From NCBI RefSeq assembly GCF_003350925.1, contig NZ_KZ857181.1:143811-207810 (forward strand): a DNA stretch of 64,000 nucleotides. The letters run 5' to 3'. The notes under the pieces are model-generated. The model was not told the origin of the DNA. It saw only the letters and a list, made by a program, of their open reading frames with translations, and ran no database searches. This stretch comes from Dyella tabacisoli. GTDB lineage: Bacteria > Pseudomonadota > Gammaproteobacteria > Xanthomonadales > Rhodanobacteraceae. The translations under genes were made by a program, and so were the position numbers. Below are positions 61,132-64,000 of the stretch, one piece after another (position 1 is the stretch's first letter; every line of letters begins with the position of its first letter).

Positions 61132-64000
61132 AGACCTGTTGCCGCTGTCTCCGCTGCAGCAGGGCTTTCTGTTTCACGCGCTCTACGACGAGCAAGTGCA
61201 AGACAGCTATGTCGTGCAGATGGTGTTCGCCTTCGACGGCGCATTGGACGCCGTAGCACTGCGGACAGCGGCCAAGGCATTGCTGCAGCGCCATGCGAAT
61301 TTGCGCGCCGCCTTCGTCTACGAGCGCGTCAAAGAGCCAGTGCAATTGATCCTGCGCTCGGTCGAACTGCCCTGGCAGGAGATCGATCTTGCCGGCACCT
61401 CGTTCGCCGAGCGCGAAATCGCGTACGAGCAGTTGCTGCGACAAGATCAGGACCAGCGCTTCAACTTGAGCAAGGCGCCGCTGCTGCGCTTTACCCTGGT
61501 GCGCCTGGGCGAAAAGCAGCACCGGCTGATCTTCACCCATCACCATATCCTGCTGGACGGCTGGTCGATGCCGATCCTGCTGCAGGAGCTGTTTACGCTT
61601 TATCGCAGCAACGGCGATGCCGGCGGACTTCCCAAGGTCACGCCCTATCGCGACTATCTACGCTGGCTGGGCGCGCGCGACAAAGGCGCGGCGCAGACCG
61701 CATGGCGCGAAGCGATGGCCGGCATCGACGAGCCGACTCGCCTGATGGCGGCAAACACCGCGGCAGCCGCGGCGGAGATTTTCCCGCATGCACTGTCAGC
61801 GCCGGTGAGTGCGCGGCTGATGCAGCAGGCGCGCACTGCCGGGGTCACGCTCAATACCTTGATCCAGGCGGCATGGGCCATCTTGCTCGGCCATCTGACA
61901 CGGCGCGACGATGTGCTGTTCGGCACAACGGTTTCGGGACGGCCGGCGGAGCTGCCGGGCGTCGAACAAATGCTTGGCCTGTTCATCAATACGCTGCCCG
62001 TGCGCTTACGCTTGCGTCCTGATGAATCGCTGCGCGCGTTGCTTGCGCGGCTACAGCAACAGCAATCGGCATTGCTCGAATACCAGTATTTGGGCTTGAC
62101 CGAAATCCAGCGGCTGTCCGGCCACGGCGAACTTTTCGACACCCTGGTGGTGTTTGAGAATTACCCCGTCAGCACGGATAACGCCGATACCAGCGGCACG
62201 CTGCGTACCCGCATGCACAGCCATCGCGGTGGCGATACCTCGCATTATCCGCTGGGCCTGGTCGCGGTACCGGGAGCCCAACTGAAACTCAATTTCAGCT
62301 ATCGCCCGGACGTGTTCTCTCTGCTCCAGGTGCGGCGCATCGCCGAGCGCTACGCGCGCATTCTCGATGCGTTCGCCACCGATCTCGATCGGCCCGTGGG
62401 CCGCATCGAGCTGCTCGACCCAAGCGAGCGCCGGCCATGGCTCGATGGGAACGCCACCGCACAGCCGGTCGACGAACTCTGCCTGTCCACACTGTTCGAA
62501 CAGCAGGTCGCGCGCAGCCCCGCCGCCATCGCGGCGATTTTCGAGGATCAACGCCTAAGCTTTGCCCAGCTCAATGAACGCGCCAACCGGCTCGCCCATC
62601 TGCTGATTGCCGATGGTGTCGGCCCCGAAACACTGGTGGCCGTCGCCCTGCCGCATTCGCTGGATCTGATTACCGCCTTGCTTGCCGTACTCAAGGCCGG
62701 TGGCGCTTATCTGCCGCTGGATATCGAGTATCCCGCCGACCGTCTCGCCTTCATGCTCGAAGACGCTCGACCGATCTGCGTACTGACCCGCAGCGATATC
62801 GCCACCGCCTTGCCCGCCGGAACATCTCTGCGCTGCCTCGATGATCTCGATACGCTGGAACGCCTGGTACACAGCCGCGCCGGCAACCCCACCGACGCCG
62901 ACCGCCTGCAGCCGTTGAGCGTGCTGCACCCGGCCTACGTCATTTATACCTCCGGCTCCACCGGCAAACCCAAGGGCGTTGTCGTAGCGCATCGCTCCGC
63001 CGCCTATTACTTCGCCTGGAGCAAGCATGCTTACTACGGCGACCAAGGCAACGGTTCGCCGACCACGCTGTCGGCGACGTTCGACGGCAGCGTCACCTTA
63101 TTGTTTGGGCCGCTGCTGGCCGGACAGCCATTGACCTTGATGACCACCGGCGTGGATTTCTCCGCGCTCGGCGCAGAGCGCAACCCGGCCGGCTATGAGC
63201 TGCTCAAGCTCACCCCAGCTCATTTGAAGCTGCTCAATGCCAGCCTGGCAGCAGACGCGCCGGCACCGGCCAAGACCTTGCTGCTCGGCGGCGAAGCCCT
63301 GGTCCCCAGTGACCTGGCGTTCTGGCAAGAGCGTTATCCCGATGTGCGGCTTATCAACGAATTCGGCCCCACCGAAGCCACCGTTGGCTGCTCCACCTAT
63401 GAAGTCGTCGAGGATATGCGCAACGCCGTCGGGGTTCCCATCGGCAGCCCGATCTGGAACACCCGGCTGTACGTACTGGACGATGCGCTACGGCCGTTAC
63501 CGGCAGGAATGGTCGGTGAGCTATATATCGCCGGCGCCGGACTGGCGCGCGGTTATCTGAACCGCCCCAGCCTGACCGCCGAACGCTTCGTCGCCAACCC
63601 ATTCACACCCGGCGAGCGCATGTACCGCTCCGGCGATCTGGCTAGTTGGCGCGATGATGGCCTGCTTGAGTACCACGGGCGCATCGATCATCAGGTAAAG
63701 ATCCGCGGCTTCCGCATCGAGCTGGGCGAAATCGAAGCGGCGCTGGCTCAGGCGGGCTATCCGCTTAATGCGGTAATTGCACGCGAGGCGCATGCCGATC
63801 AAAAACAGCTAGTGGCCTATGTGGTCGCCGCACAGATCGATGTCGCCGCGCTGCGCATGCAACTGAGCGAACGGCTGCCCGATTACATGGTGCCGGCGGC
63901 CTTCGTCAAACTCGACGCACTGCCGCTCACCCCGAACGGCAAGCTCGACCGCAAAGCCCTGCCCGCACCGGATTTCACGCCCACCAGCACGCGCGCACCG
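61112..64000 (+). CDS. NRPS continuing the assembly line: C-A(Asn-like)-..., 3' truncated
   Basis: The ATG at 61112 lies inside the end of the giant NRPS gene, with GGAG seven bases before it, so translation is coupled. The frame stays open to the window edge (963 codons). The protein opens with a short docking-like segment ([19 protein letters not shown]) and a D-L type condensation domain with HHHILLDGW near residue 144, matching the epimerase at the end of the upstream protein. The adenylation domain (from about residue 456) has the pocket D-G-T-K-L-G-E-V-G, one residue from the asparagine code DLTKLGEVG. Motif A10 ([15 protein letters not shown]) is reached just before the edge; the carrier domain must follow outside. 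Asparagine or a close analogue is the likely monomer. Confidence 0.92.
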   Translation, partial: MQNPQIEDLLPLSPLQQGFLFHALYDEQVQDSYVVQMVFAFDGALDAVALRTAAKALLQRHANLRAAFVYERVKEPVQLILRSVELPWQEIDLAGTSFAEREIAYEQLLRQDQDQRFNLSKAPLLRFTLVRLGEKQHRLIFTHHHILLDGWSMPILLQELFTLYRSNGDAGGLPKVTPYRDYLRWLGARDKGAAQTAWREAMAGIDEPTRLMAANTAAAAAEIFPHALSAPVSARLMQQARTAGVTLNTLIQAAWAILLGHLTRRDDVLFGTTVSGRPAELPGVEQMLGLFINTLPVRLRLRPDESLRALLARLQQQQSALLEYQYLGLTEIQRLSGHGELFDTLVVFENYPVSTDNADTSGTLRTRMHSHRGGDTSHYPLGLVAVPGAQLKLNFSYRPDVFSLLQVRRIAERYARILDAFATDLDRPVGRIELLDPSERRPWLDGNATAQPVDELCLSTLFEQQVARSPAAIAAIFEDQRLSFAQLNERANRLAHLLIADGVGPETLVAVALPHSLDLITALLAVLKAGGAYLPLDIEYPADRLAFMLEDARPICVLTRSDIATALPAGTSLRCLDDLDTLERLVHSRAGNPTDADRLQPLSVLHPAYVIYTSGSTGKPKGVVVAHRSAAYYFAWSKHAYYGDQGNGSPTTLSATFDGSVTLLFGPLLAGQPLTLMTTGVDFSALGAERNPAGYELLKLTPAHLKLLNASLAADAPAPAKTLLLGGEALVPSDLAFWQERYPDVRLINEFGPTEATVGCSTYEVVEDMRNAVGVPIGSPIWNTRLYVLDDALRPLPAGMVGELYIAGAGLARGYLNRPSLTAERFVANPFTPGERMYRSGDLASWRDDGLLEYHGRIDHQVKIRGFRIELGEIEAALAQAGYPLNAVIAREAHADQKQLVAYVVAAQIDVAALRMQLSERLPDYMVPAAFVKLDALPLTPNGKLDRKALPAPDFTPTSTRAP

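Noticed and set aside
1..64000. CRISPR arrays, tRNA or rRNA genes
   Set aside because: I saw no regularly spaced direct repeats or cloverleaf-type sequences. The repeats present are NRPS domain homology and one coding minisatellite.

Overview
The window is dominated by non-ribosomal peptide synthetase (NRPS) genes. It has high GC (roughly 60 percent by eye), dense coding, and several genes that would not be surprising in a Gammaproteobacterium of the Lysobacter/Xanthomonas/Dyella type. That taxonomic guess is inference only: no rRNA, tRNA or other marker gene is present.

Left part (1-9,000). The window opens inside an NRPS whose last module is A (proline-like pocket)-T-FkbM methyltransferase. 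A stand-alone condensation-domain protein follows, overlapping it by 4 bp. After a gap with a lone IS3-type orfA come small accessory genes: a divergent tryptophan 2,3-dioxygenase-like haem protein, an aspartate 1-decarboxylase (PanD), a CmlA-type di-iron beta-hydroxylase with all the CmlA ligands, and a family 2 glycosyltransferase.

Middle part (8,600-18,700). A DUF1552 protein overlaps a 1557-residue secreted DUF1592/DUF1588/DUF1585-type protein carrying CBM, PKD and cytochrome c motifs. Then come a fused ATP sulfurylase/APS kinase (PAPS synthesis), two strong RNA hairpins and an M23 peptidase.

Toxin-like locus (18,772-30,250, minus strand). Four closely spaced genes encode a 1926-residue protein (MACPF/perforin-like N-terminus, long helical middle, P47/TULIP-like C-terminus), two 468-residue P47-like proteins and a 902-residue MACPF-like protein. 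The combination resembles parts of the clostridial OrfX/P47 toxin clusters joined to perforin-like proteins. It is the best candidate here for an undescribed system.

Right part (30,600-64,000). A stand-alone acyl carrier protein, a small conserved hypothetical and an MFS_3/EntS-like exporter precede an AT-rich leader. Then comes a single 27.8 kb NRPS gene (9275 codons, seven modules), translationally coupled to a second NRPS that runs off the window. From domain order and binding-pocket residues I infer: starter acyl-Ser-D-Ser-Ser-Gly-D-N-methyl-X-X-D-(allo)Thr-Asn(like)-... The ACP may supply the starter acyl group to an EntF-like first C domain. The accessory enzymes could tailor monomers, and the MFS protein could export the product. 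No thioesterase, MbtH-like protein or phosphopantetheinyl transferase lies in the window.
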